Source: Holacanthus passer
Taxonomy: Eukaryota > Chordata > Actinopteri > Pomacanthidae
Assembly: GCA_025331565.1 (NCBI GenBank)
Contig: JAFREQ010000155.1
Location: forward strand, 248,001 to 312,000
Length of the DNA stretch: 64,000 bases
Direction: 5' to 3'
Shown here piece by piece: positions 1 to 10,980 of the stretch. Both the position numbers and the translations under genes were made by a program. Position 1 is the stretch's first letter; each line of letters starts with the position of its first letter. The notes beneath the pieces are model-generated. The model worked only from the letters and a program-made list of their open reading frames with translations, was not told the DNA's origin and searched no databases.

Positions 1-602
1 GAGCTCAGCCCGGTGGCGGACGAACAGGAGCTCCGTCAACACACCGGGGCGATGAGGAGGAGAGAGGAAGATTAGCCTGATCACCAGACAGACGACCCCA
101 CCCACCCAGCCACGGCTCGACCACCCTGCAGGGCTGCAGGGCGGAGCATCATGGTCTGCACGCGCCTCACATGATCCAGGTATGTGCATCATTTGTCCTG
201 TGCAACCTGTCCGAGTGCACCAACTCCACAGATCCTGGGTCAGTTTGAGGACTCCTAATGAGCGCACCTTGCGTTTCCCCCCCTCCTCATTGCGCACAGA
301 TTCCTGCAGCAGGGTTGTGGCTGTTCAATGTAAAGCAGCCTATCAATATGCTGAGCGGACGAGTGCTGCCTCGTTTTCACGTGTCTGTCCTTTGCAGTGG
401 ATGAGAGGACCCGGGGGAGAGTGGCGCACCTGTGACCGGAGGAGGGCTCGGCTTCTCCCGGGCTGGTGACCCCCTGCACCGCCTCTCCTCCGCCACACAG
501 AGCGACCCAGCCCTCCGATGCGTCCGGCGGCCCCTGATGCTCGGCAGTGCTCCGGGACTTTCCGGTCGGTGGGAGAGGCTCGAGCCGCGGCCGCGCGCTA
601 GG
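1..602 (+). promoter_or_regulatory. ptchd1: ptchd1 5' leader: non-coding exon, 218-bp leader intron, start of coding exon 1
   Basis: The leader looks spliced. A first exon (start at or before base 1) ends at 179 at a strong donor, CCAG|GTATGT. The intron runs 180-397 and ends in a pyrimidine-rich acceptor, CCTTTGCAG, so the second leader segment starts at 398. Two short upstream ORFs lie in the first exon: ATG at 52 (stop at about 75) and ATG at 151 (stop at about 174), which could dampen translation. From about 400 to 950 the DNA is GC- and CpG-rich, as expected of a CpG-island promoter of a brain-expressed gene. The window starts inside this region, so the true transcription start cannot be placed. 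The splice sites are seen directly; promoter activity is inferred. Confidence 0.6.
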
Positions 603-950
603 ATGCTGCGCCAGGTGTTGCACGCGGGCCTGAGGACCTCGTTCCACGCGCTGGGCCGGTTCGTGGCGAGCCACCCGGTGTTCTTCGCCTCAGCGCCCGT
701 GCTCCTCTCCATCCTGCTGGGGGCCAGCTTCAGCCGGTACCGCGTGGAGGAGGACGTGGAGAGCCTGCTGGCGCCCAAGCACAGCCTGGCCAAGATCGAG
801 GGCAACCTGGTGGACAGTCTGTTCCCCGTGAACCGCTCCAAGCATGCGCTCTACTCAGACCTGCAGACACCGGGTCGCTACGGGCGCGTGATTGTCACCA
901 GCCGGAAGGGGAGCGTGCTGGACCCGGTGCACCTGGACACCATACTGAAG
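603..950 (+). CDS. ptchd1: ptchd1 coding exon 1 (N-terminus, TM1, start of first lumenal loop)
   Basis: This exon encodes 116 residues in phase 0 and ends ILK|GTATGC. It contains a short cytoplasmic N-terminus, the first membrane helix (roughly residues 20-40, [20 protein letters not shown]) and the highly conserved start of the first extracellular loop, including [10 protein letters not shown] and the [17 protein letters not shown] block. Codon use is strongly G/C-ending, matching the CpG-rich surroundings. Confidence 0.93.
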
Positions 951-3900
951 GTATGCATGCGCAAGTGTGATTCAGCGGGGACTGGCCCTTTAAGTAACAC
1001 CATGCATATGGAATAGTTGATGAAAATGCAAAAATAAAACCTTCAACCAGGACAAATCACAATGCACATACATTTTAATTAATAATGCTGTTTTTAAATG
1101 GCTCACATTTGCACACTTTTGCCTCTTAAATCAAAGCGCATGCATCATAAAATGAGGCTGCAATGCATCTGCAGAACTTTAAAAATCAATTCACAGAGGT
1201 AAAGGTCAGCAGCGCACATGCAAGCTGCCTCCCTCCTCATTCACTCTCATTGATTGATGGTCATTAAGCAGAACAACACAGTCCCATTTCCAACAACCAT
1301 GGTAGTCATGAAGCAGCATTTTAATTACAAAGTGGAGTTCGCCGGAGCTCGGAGGCCTCTGTTTCTGCGTTGGTAGACCTAAATGGATTTATGAGTATGG
1401 GCTTGACACCTCTGGAGCAATTAGCCAAATGGTTTCATGAAGTTGTAATCAGAGCCTGCTGACTAATAAGCCAGAGATGTCAAGTTCTGTTGTGCAGGAC
1501 GTATGTCTGTGTGTGTGTGTTCGTACCCTGTCCACGCACGTTTCTGTGTGTCTCTGTGTTTGTCAGATATGGTTAATGTGACCCACTTCACTTATACAGA
1601 GAAGTCAGTCCACAGAGGATTGCCACAGTTAGAGAGAGGCTGGTTCAGAGCTGTGCATCATTTACTGCAAACAGGCTGCGAGACACACACTGGTGCATGA
1701 AAGAAAGGACAGAATTCACTGTTACATAATCTTACACTCCCAGCCTGCCTCGTCTTCTCGTGCATCCGTCTGTGAGTTCCTGCGTTTTTGCAAAATGCCA
1801 CCGAATGACCCTGCGAGAATGAGTCTGAACTTGTTGCATGAGGAAGCGACAGCAGTGGTAGCCAGTACGAGACAGGAGTTACACTCTGAGCAAGAGTAAC
1901 TGTGAGTCACACACAATGACTGCACTGAATTCAGGTCTATTTAAGCTTGAAGGAGTCAGTGGCTCTTCTTCTTCTGTGATGCATATGATTCTTTTATATG
2001 ATTAATTAGTGTCAGTGCAGCGTTGCAAGCCGAAAGATGCTCATGCTTTTTGATTATGAAGTAGTGAAAACACAACCTTACCTTTGACGCTTGTCGTTCA
2101 GAGAGATAATGTTTGTCCTTTCTATGCTGGAAATATCTTGCTGTCTCATAGTATCCAGTCATCCACAAAACCACGGCTCAAACTTTGCAAATGAGCCAAA
2201 AACCAACATCCATTATATTCTGTTGTTAAGATGCTCCCTTGATTGACTGACCTCCTGCACAAAGTTTCATTTTTTTTGCTAGAAACAGCTGATGGGCCAA
2301 ATCGAACCTTATGTCGGTCCAACTTTGGCCCACGCGCCGCACTTTGCACGGCCCTGTTATATATTAAAAAAATGATTGAAACGATTGACAGATTAATGGA
2401 TAATGAAAGTAATCGTTGCAGTCGCAGCCCTCGGTCCTACCAGGAAATTGCTAACAATAATAATAACAGATTGGTATCTGAGGGCCGTAAAAGTGACGAA
2501 AATGAAATAAAGAATTTGGGTAAATCTCCCAGTAGGATTGTGCAAGGAACAAACTTTCTAATCCATTTTCAGGCGACAATCCTGCGCACACACACACTCT
2601 CTGAAGTCAATGCAGTATTCGGCTCTGCTCATGTTCACTGTGGCACAGACTGGCATCAGGCCTGTTGCTTAGTAACCAGCCCAGTGGATGCTGGCACTGT
2701 TGTCCTCTCGCCATAGAAACAGGGGGAGGATTGTGAGACCACTATTGTTACTCTGTCGAGTAAAGACGCACACATACATACTCCCACACATCTCTCTCTC
2801 TCTTATTCATGCTATGAAACAGCGAGAAAGTCGAAGCACACAAAGTAGGCGAATGAGCCAAACACACACGATGAGTTCTGTGGAGCTGCACTGTGGAAAA
2901 ACTTTGATGGAACTTTTTTTGATCTTGCCACAGTTTTTTATAGAAAAATTGGGCCACTCGGATTCTAACTCCTCTCTTGTTTGACTGTGTTTTCTGGGTG
3001 CACAGCTCCACAGGCGGATCTACCAGATGCAGGTGACGGTCCCGGCCACCGGCTTCAACAGCTTCAACTACTCCTTCTCCTACCTCTGTCTCCCCGATGA
3101 CAAGAACGTCTGCATCATCGACGACATCATCCGCGCCATGGAGGAGATCCAGGCGGCTCGCACCTCCAACCGCTCCGTCCCAGTGCTGAGGTACCCCATC
3201 ACCCAGCTGGCGGACGGACGGCAGGCGTACATCGGCCACCAGCTGGGTGGCGTTCAGGGCTGGGGTCCCGGCGGGGCGGTGCGTGGTCCGGGGACGGGAG
3301 CCAGGGGAGAAGGTGTCCGTTCAGCCAGGGCGTTGCAGCTCACCTACTACCTCCAAGCCCACGGCGGCCTGATGGACCGGGTGGCCAGCCAATGGGAAAA
3401 GGCCTTCTGTGCTGAGTTGCAGTACTTTGCAGCGCTACACCCTAAACTGGGGCTGTACCCTTCCACTTCCTCTTCTCTGAGGACAGACTTCCAGTTCTCT
3501 TCGGTGCTGGCACGGCGCCCCCTGTTGGCCAGCTTGGGGGTGTGTGGTGTGCTGGCCGTCCTCTGCTGCTCTATGAGGGACTGTGTGAGGTCTAAACCCT
3601 GGTTGGGGCTGCTGGCTCTGCTGTCAATCACACTGGCAGGCCTCACTGCTGCTGGGATACTCAACCTGACCGGGGCCACCTACAACTCTACGTACCTGGG
3701 CATCCCGTTCGTCATGCTGGGTAGGTTTAAAATGAATACTTTTGATAGTAAAATACACAAGATGTACTTTACCTTTTGAGTAGTTTCGCATATTCGTGTG
3801 TTCATCCTCCATTCGTCTGGAACTGGCCTCTCAGTTCAGTTCATTTTTGGATGAACACTTTTTGAGAACTTGTGGATGTTCAACTCAGGGAAGTCTTAGC

Positions 3901-6692
3901 AAAAAAAAAGAAAGAAAAACAAAACAATGGAATAAAGCACAGAGGAATCAAAGAAAAGTGAAGCTAACACATGGCAGGTGGGAGCTACGCTGAACATTGT
4001 CAGTGCTTTTATATCACAGACTGCCTGTGTTCACCGTCTGCTTTTTCACTACCTGTGATGGGTTTTGCAGATGCCAGCCTCAGGCTGAAAGCCATTTCAA
4101 AGTAGACAGATCATCAAAATGACTGACAAGTGGAGGGGCATGAACTTGACTTAGTGAGGGGGAGGATGATGGCACTAACAATACATTTTGTGACTGGGGG
4201 CAACAGCTTCATCCAAACGCTCTGAAAAGAACAGAACAAATGCAGATCTGCAACAAGCTGTTTTACATTTATGTGTGTTCAAATTGACTTCTAGACTATT
4301 TGAATGAAAGGACACTTATAAGGACTCATTATGCTTTAAGTTAAGTGCTTTTAGTGCACACACACGTTTCGAGCGCCACACAATTTCTCCCACATTTTTT
4401 TTAACTTTCTGAAACCAGCAGTCTGATAATCACTTCATATCCCTTCATTGAGCGGGTGTGCTGAGGTGAGACTTGGAGTTTAGGACTTGAACTTCTCTCT
4501 CAAACTCTTTTTTTCCTTCTTTGCACAGTTACTCCTTCACAAGTAGTGCAATTACTTCTATTACTTGTTGCACAAATGAATGCAAAACCATGACAAGACT
4601 GTCTGAAAATGTGAGCCGGTGTGCTCACTCAGAAGTAGTTGGACGACACATTATAAGAACTATTAACCGTACTTCATAGCAGTGTTACATTTGAGATGTG
4701 TCGCAGTATGTTTGACCAACGTAGGGATGCACCAATCCAATTTTTTCTCTCCCGATATCAATTCAGGATACCTGCAGATGTCTAGTACTGACCTCATAGT
4801 ACTGCTCTCTTTTCCCTAAATTTAAATTATGTACTTTCCTTTACTGTGTGAAACTCAGTGGTTTTGTTTTATGTAAGGCAGCATGAGGCCAAAGATTGCT
4901 GTGGCGCTAAAAACCAACTCAGCGGCCAAGTGTGACTCAATGGATGTAAATTATAGCAGAAACACTGAATTTTATAAAGCAATGAATAAACTGTATTTAT
5001 TGCAGATCGATCACGTCATGGCTACCACATCACACTCAGAAGATTATCCATAATATATAAAAAATACTGCAGATTTGGCGTCGCGGTGCTCATGACCAAA
5101 GTCCTCAAGGGGCCAGCTGCAAATCTGGAGGTTGGACATTTTCAGTTTATTACAGGAAATAAAATACTTTAATGAGAAAGTAAGTCTTATACAGACTGCA
5201 GCAGTGTTGCGGATACACTTGCATCTGTGGTAAACTAAAAATATACTTACTGTGTTCATTTGTTTGCACATTGTTCATATAAAGAGAAGACAAAATAAAT
5301 TTAAATACGCAAAATATGAAGGTAACAAACTAGGAGCCGAATGAAAATGCCATATGTGTGAAGGCGTTGCAGTTGATCTTGAGTGCATGCATGATAAATA
5401 CTGTAGGATGTGCTGCATGTGATGTGACCACTCACGCGTGCATGAAGTCTATACCATAATTACTCTGTAATGTGGAGGAGGGAAGGCTGCTGTTAGTCTT
5501 AAAATAACTGCAGAGAGAGCGGAGGAGACAGGGGAATAGAGACAGAGAGGGGGCCCGGTGAAATATCACTCCGATTGGGGGTTGAGAGAAGGATCCTCTC
5601 AGCAGAAAATGAAGTTAAACTGCAGTTAGACAGAAGGAAGGCAGGCCGAGAGGATTTTTCAGAATCAAGTGGGCAGACAGAAAAAAGGTGGGAGGAAGTG
5701 TGAGGAGAGAAAGACGGATGTGGAGACGCAGTCGAGAAAGTGGCAGCATGAAGGGGAGGAAGAGGGAGAAAAGTAGTATTTAATGTTTTTAGAAAAGTGG
5801 ATATGTGACATATTGGATCTTTTGTCTTTCAGAATCAGACATAAGAAGTGTTTTAACTTCGGTGTGTATTAATGTGCAAAGACAAAAATGATGAACAGCC
5901 ACAAAGTATTTTTGAAAGGGATTTTTTGTGCACAAAGGAGGATAAACTGATGATGTAAAGACTTTGGTTTATTTTCTTTAAGACACATTTTTCTATATCT
6001 CAGTCATCTGGACATTTATTTACTCAAAACATTGTCCATCAAGTGTTTGGCCAGTTTTGCCCAAGCTAATTAATCAATTAGTTAATTTACAGCAAAAGTC
6101 ATTTTAAAAGAAAAAAGTTGAAGCTTTTCTCGGTTTTATAACAGTGTAAGTTGAATATCTTGGTTTTGGACTTTGCTTCAAACCAAATTTTTTTATGACG
6201 TCTCCTTAGGTTCTGCGAACATCGTGCCCGGCATTTGTCACCATTTATTTTTGAGATTTTATAATGTCAAAAAAACAGATGAATCATTGAAATCTTCATA
6301 TTTTTGTGTACTGTATCGAGTTTTCACTATCTACAATCAATCTTATGACACAACAGTAACATCAAGGGACAGAACGCGTTCTGGCAAAAAGATGAATCTT
6401 CATCTTATGGGTATTTTCTTGCGTGTGTGTTTGTCAATAAATGCACATTAGTCTGTCTGAAGCTCTGGTAAATATCAAAATCCTTGGACAAGTGCTCTCA
6501 TCTTCTCTCTGCAACAACATAACCCCTCCACCTCTTTCACTGTCATTCACTGTCTAATTCCCTCTCTTTCAAACACACACACTCACACGCATCACAGATC
6601 CACAGACTTTCTCAGCTTCACCCACGCTCGAAGTGTCGGTACGTTACGCCTCTGCTAAGGTGTTAAGTGTTTTGTCGTGGTGAGGTCACTGG

Positions 6693-6750
<58 letters not shown>

Positions 6751-9700
6751 AGGGGGGGGTGTAATGCATGTCACTGGTGACTCACGGGTGTCATGGTAAC
6801 CACAGAAGAGGAAACCATTAAAAACCATCAACATGCACTCGGCCACCTCAAATGGACATTGATGTGTATTATTGGATCAAAAATGTATTAAAACCATATT
6901 CTTTGCATATTAGTGACGTTTGAACTGATGAATCTGTTCAGCGAGGAGATTTTGTTTTGATGCATTTGTTGGATTATAACTCTCAAACTATTTTGTTCTA
7001 ATTACTTAACTGTATTGACAACTGGGTATATGTTGAATTCCCACATCCTGCTGCTGCTGCAATGTTCCAATTTCTCAACTAGGATTGTTCAAGTCACAAG
7101 AAAGCTGCATTTCATTTCACATATTTCCAGTTCAAACAGGATTGAGGTGTGACAATATGCAGAGAGGACTGTTCAAAAGCAGGCAGGCTGAGTTATTTCA
7201 CTTCCTTATGCAACGTTGTGATTCCTCCAAAATGAATAAATTGAAGCCAAGCAAGGAGCAATCAAAGCGTTTTAGGGAAAGTGTGAAATGAACTGTTTTT
7301 ATGCCGTCGTGATTTTAAAGGGATGACTTTGTTTTTGAGGAAATCAAATTTTTACATCTTAGTCAGAGTTTTGTGTCCATGGAGTTGAAAGTTATGTTAA
7401 GTTATGTTGAGCCAGTGGTTCCCAACCTTTTTTGTAAGACATAACTTCACAGCCCAGTCCGGTGAACTCAACTTCATTAACACTACCATTTGTGATCCAG
7501 CTCATGCTTTGAATTCAAACTGGATATTATCGAATTATTAATCGTATAAAAGTGGATAGCTCAGATAGATACAAGTTCGCATTTGTACATTTTGCATTGC
7601 CATGGAGTGGTGAAAGCTGGACAACCATTCACCCATTACTGTTAGTGATCTATTTCATCTCCTCTGCTCACTTACTAACTGGCTTTCACCCACTCTTGAT
7701 TGCAGCAACACCTAAACTGATTGTTATAGCTCACTCCGTCTTTTTTGGAAGTCATTGATTCCATTTTTTCAAATTAGTTGAACGACTCTAAAATATATCA
7801 CTAATTATGTCTCTCTACTGTTTGGTGCTGTGGGCTTTTTTTTTTTTTTTTTTTTTATCAAAGCAAGTTGTCTTCTGCAGCTGGAAACAAGGTTGATGGG
7901 AGCCACCAGGGTGTAATCAAGTTTGTTTGGAAATTAGCTCGTTCGTATGTTTGGAGACTGAGCCAAACCCTAAATTTGTGGGCTGTTAAAACAAATCAGT
8001 GAGCTCAAAGAAGCTAAAATGCTTCATGGAAGTGCAGATTTCTCTGTGGGCTCATCACTCTGAACAACCCCTTTCATATTACATGAAGTCATTTGATTGG
8101 TTGTTGATATATCGATTAGTGCATCTTCATCATTGAGTTATGTTGTCTGGGTCAAAATATCACAATCCCCCTGAAACCAAGCAATTAAATTAAGGTTTTA
8201 TTCAACTCATTTTCTGTTCCTGTTTCCCATCAGGCCACGGGCTCTTCGGTTCCTTCGAGATACTGTCATCATGGAGGCGAACCCGGGAGGACCAGCACGT
8301 GAAGGACCGCGTGGCGAGCGTCTTCGAGGACGTCATGCTGCGTTTCTCCGGCTCCACCATGCTCCACCTGATGACCCTGGGCCTGGCCGCCTCGCCGCTC
8401 ACCAACATGGAGGCTGTGCGGCTCTTCTGCCGCACCGCCGCCTTGGCTGTCACCATCAGCTACGTTTACATGCTGTCCTTCTACAGCTCCTGTCTGGTGT
8501 TCACCGGATACTTAGAGACCGGGTACAGACATGGCTGCTTCTGCCGGCGAGTCCCCAAACCGGACCGGCTGGACTCTAAACCGGCCTGGTACAGGTGTTT
8601 AATGTACACCCGCTACCAGGATGAGACTCAAACAACCAACCCACCGCACGGGGTCGGTCACAGTCACGCACACACGCCGAACCCTAACCTAACTCACACA
8701 CATGCACACACGCACCCACACACGGTGAACAACCCCGCCGCGCACGGACACACGGACATGTGGCGAACTCCACGCATACACACCCGCACACACACCCCGT
8801 GGCGAACACAGACCTTCATCCTCAGGACTCGCACCTTTTGCTGGGGTGTGTGAGGCGCTGCTATGGAGACTGGATCACTAACACCTATGTCAAACCCTTC
8901 GTGGTTCTGCTCTATCTGGTTTACATCTCCTTTGGATTGATGGGCTTTCTACAGGTGAGGCAACAATACAACAACTGTCATTTTGTTGTTCACATGCATG
9001 CACGTACACAGACATCTTGTTCTTCTGTGTCATGTTTAACTTCTGCCATCAAGCAGCCAAATAGAGAACAGACAAGTTAAACAGCTAAAATTTAGTTTTT
9101 TATACAATTGACTGCACAAACGGATTCATGAAGAATCGAAAAGTTTTTATAATATTTGCTTATGAATATCTGCTTTTTCTGAATTTGATCTCAACAACAC
9201 ATTTCAAACAGGTTGGGACAGGTTTATTCCCAAAATACTGGGAAACACAGTTTAACCTGTAGCAAACATGTTTGTGTCGTCGACAGGTGACCCAGGGTTC
9301 AGACCCCAGTGCACTGGTTGCCATGGACACAGCAACAGTATTGTACGCCCGTGCCCAGCAGCGGTACTTCAGCTCATACTCTCCTGTAATTGGATTTTAC
9401 ATCTATGAGAGCGCCCCCTACTGGAATGCCTCGGTGCAGCGGGACCTGCTGGAATACGCCAAAGGCTTCCAGCGAATCAGCTGGCTGGAAGCTTACCTGA
9501 ACTACCTGTCAGATCGCAACCAGTCCACCAGCCAGCCACGGGAAAACTTCACCCACACGCTCCGCCACGCCTTCCTCCGCGAGCCGCAGTTCGCCCACTT
9601 TGCCGACGACATCATATTTTCGGACCGTGGTCAGGGCGAGGAGCCCGATGTGGCGGCGTCCCGAATCTTCCTGGTGGCCAAGACGACGGAGAACAAGCGC

Positions 9701-10387
9701 GAGGAGATGTCAGTGCTGCTGGACACGCTGCGACGCCTGTCGCTGACCTCACGTGTCCGCTTCCTGATCTTCAACCCCTCCTTCGTCTACCTGGACCGCT
9801 ACGCCGCCGCAGTCAGCTCCCCCCTCAGACACTCGCTGCTGGCGGTGCTCTTCCTGTTGGGCCTGTCCTCGCTGGCCGTCGTGGAGCCGCTGGTCTCCGT
9901 GTGGCTGGGCCTCACCCTGCTGTCCGTCCAGTTCGGGGTGCTGGGCTTCATGACCTTGTGGGGTGTGGAGCTGGACTGCATGTCCGTGTTGTGTCTGATC
10001 TCAGCCTTGGGGCACTCGGCAGACTGCAGCGGCCCCCTCCTCTGCGGTTTCGCCTCGGGTCGGGGTGACAGCAGGACTCGCTGGGTGAGGGTGGCGCTGG
10101 AGAGACACGGGGTTCCCTCCCTACAGACGCTCATCTGCTACAGCGCCGCTCTGGTGCCCGTCGGCTCCGTGCGCTCCAACCTCACACGCACACTGTTTCG
10201 CTGCCTCACGCTCACGGCCGGCTGCTCGGCCCTGCACACACTCGCCTTCCTGCCCACCCTCCTCACCTTCCTGCCCCCCTCCAAGAGCCGGGGCCACCGG
10301 CCTGAAGGAGAGGGGCAGCGGCAGGAGGTGGAGTGCGTTGAAATGAACGACAGCACTCGAGTGGTCGACCAGATCACCACTGTCTGA
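603..10387 (+). CDS. ptchd1: Patched domain-containing protein 1 (PTCHD1-type), 4 exons
   Basis: Multi-pass membrane protein of the Patched/sterol-sensing-domain family. In mammals PTCHD1 is neuronal, is linked to autism and intellectual disability, and binds PSD95 and SAP102 through its C-terminus. Coding exons are 603-950, 3006-3720, 8234-8954 and 9287-10387, all with GT-AG borders; phases after exons 1, 2 and 3 are 0, 1 and 0. The start at 603 gives the family N-terminus MLRQVLH; an upstream in-frame ATG at 432 would add 57 atypical residues. Family signatures are LLGASFSRY (TM1), [79 protein letters not shown], [12 protein letters not shown], and the end [12 protein letters not shown], a class I PDZ ligand. 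The length is about 930 residues against about 888 in human. The frame is broken once, in exon 3 (see findings). Divergence from mammalian PTCHD1 is clear, so it could be a teleost duplicate. Confidence 0.93.
951..3005 (+). other. ptchd1 intron 1 (no gene seen)
   Basis: This is a 2-kb intron between GTATGC and TGCACAG. It is unique-looking, AT-moderate sequence with scattered short ORFs and no recognisable protein, RNA gene or long repeat. Confidence 0.7.
3006..3720 (+). CDS. ptchd1: ptchd1 coding exon 2 (first extracellular loop and TM2-TM3)
   Basis: The exon opens after GTGCACAG with [13 protein letters not shown] and closes after GIPFVMLG with phase 1. It carries the conserved [21 protein letters not shown] block and the helices around [17 protein letters not shown], followed by [19 protein letters not shown] Gly/Arg-rich insertion of about 13 residues lies directly after HQLGGV (about 3255-3320), where mammalian PTCHD1 has a short segment. 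N-glycosylation sequons NLT and NST are visible near the end. Confidence 0.93.
6695..6749 (+). repeat. (GT)27 microsatellite
   Basis: About 27 uninterrupted GT units in ptchd1 intron 2, followed by a short G-run. It is probably length-polymorphic. Confidence 0.97.
7836..7856 (+). repeat. Poly-T run (21 T)
   Basis: Homopolymer of 21 T in ptchd1 intron 2. Confidence 0.95.
8234..8954 (+). CDS. ptchd1: ptchd1 coding exon 3 (sterol-sensing helices; internal frame change)
   Basis: The acceptor is CATCAG|GC and the donor is CTACAG|GTGAGG. The first part, in the frame of position 8236, reads [20 protein letters not shown] and on through [29 protein letters not shown] and [16 protein letters not shown]. 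The last part, in the frame of 8760, reads [20 protein letters not shown] to GFLQ. The two frames differ by two bases. Between them lies a His/Thr-rich CA-repeat stretch (about 8640-8825). A GT-AG pair at 8725-8825 (101 bp; donor ACG|GTGAAC, acceptor CATCCTCAG|GAC) would join the two frames in phase, but a CA slip is equally possible. Both flanks are clearly ptchd1. Confidence 0.85.
9165..9262 (+). repeat. Fragment of dispersed repeat family R1 in ptchd1 intron 3
   Basis: The stretch containing CTGAATTTGATCTCAACAAC and TTTCAAACAGGTTGGGACAG matches the core of the repeat seen at 19,510, 31,525 and 38,641. It sits 25 bp upstream of coding exon 4 and makes up roughly a third of the 332-bp intron 8955-9286. 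Confidence 0.7.
9287..10387 (+). CDS. ptchd1: ptchd1 coding exon 4 (second extracellular loop, TM8-TM12, PDZ ligand)
   Basis: This exon has 366 codons plus stop TGA and opens [20 protein letters not shown] after the acceptor CGACAG. It covers the second large loop ([39 protein letters not shown]), the last five helices and the cytoplasmic tail [19 protein letters not shown]. In the tenth helix region a GxxxD pattern (GHSAD) is present. The TM10-TM11 region ([20 protein letters not shown]) differs strongly from mammalian PTCHD1, while the extreme C-terminus is nearly unchanged. This suggests the PDZ interaction is maintained. Confidence 0.93.
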   Translation: MTQGSDPSALVAMDTATVLYARAQQRYFSSYSPVIGFYIYESAPYWNASVQRDLLEYAKGFQRISWLEAYLNYLSDRNQSTSQPRENFTHTLRHAFLREPQFAHFADDIIFSDRGQGEEPDVAASRIFLVAKTTENKREEMSVLLDTLRRLSLTSRVRFLIFNPSFVYLDRYAAAVSSPLRHSLLAVLFLLGLSSLAVVEPLVSVWLGLTLLSVQFGVLGFMTLWGVELDCMSVLCLISALGHSADCSGPLLCGFASGRGDSRTRWVRVALERHGVPSLQTLICYSAALVPVGSVRSNLTRTLFRCLTLTAGCSALHTLAFLPTLLTFLPPSKSRGHRPEGEGQRQEVECVEMNDSTRVVDQITTV

Positions 10388-10980
10388 GCATGGGATGATG
10401 TTGTGTTTTTTTTTTTTTTTTTTTCTAAATGGCCCCTCGGTTGCCATGGTGACTACCGGCTGGGAATCGGTTCATTGTAGTCTGAGCAGCCGCTGTGCAT
10501 CCTGCAGACAAGACTGCTGGTCCTTGTGAACAGAGGAAGAAAATGAGAGTGTCACTGAGAGGAAAGATAGGGAGGAAAATAGAGGAGTCAAGAGGAAAGA
10601 GATTCAAACGAGTGAAGGAGAGTAGGAGGCTAGTGAGGACAAAAAGAGAGAAAGACGGGTTTCCAATGCAGCGTATTCGTGTTGACCTGCTTGTTAGTAG
10701 TGCTGTGCGGCATGTGAATGAGCTCTTTCCCGATAACAGCCAATCAGAAGTTGAGGATCGGCTGAGCTCAGGCCCGGATGTGACGTTACCAAACAGGAAG
10801 TGCCACATTTTTCACCTTTCCCAAACTTGCTTTAGATCTGATCACGTTGTTTGGCTACTGCTATCTGTTCGCCATATCAAGTTGTACAAACACAGCTACA
10901 ATGACATGAGGCAATCATCTGTATGACTCGAGTGTTTCTACTTTAATGCTGGACAAATAAAGTCAGATCAAGAAAACGTG
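10388..10980 (+). terminator. ptchd1: ptchd1 3' UTR with polyA signal AATAAA at 10956-10961
   Basis: After the TGA there is a T-run (10406-10424), a purine-rich stretch (about 10530-10665) and a canonical AATAAA at 10956-10961, which would put the transcript end near 10975-10985. The open stretch at 10495-10926 is low-complexity Lys/Arg coding potential and is not treated as a gene. Confidence 0.65.

Larger units (their letters stand above)
3721..8233 (+). other. ptchd1 intron 2 (4.5 kb; simple repeats only)
   Basis: The donor is GTAGGT and the acceptor is CATCAG. The intron contains a purine-rich GA tract (about 5510-5775), a long GT microsatellite (6695-6749), a T-run (7836-7856) and otherwise unassigned AT-rich sequence. 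No exon with family similarity was seen. Confidence 0.7.

Noticed and set aside
432..602. In-frame 57-codon N-terminal extension of ptchd1 from ATG 432
   Set aside because: The family N-terminus MLRQVLH begins at 603. The upstream residues are Arg/Ser/Pro-rich and are better explained as GC-rich 5' UTR.
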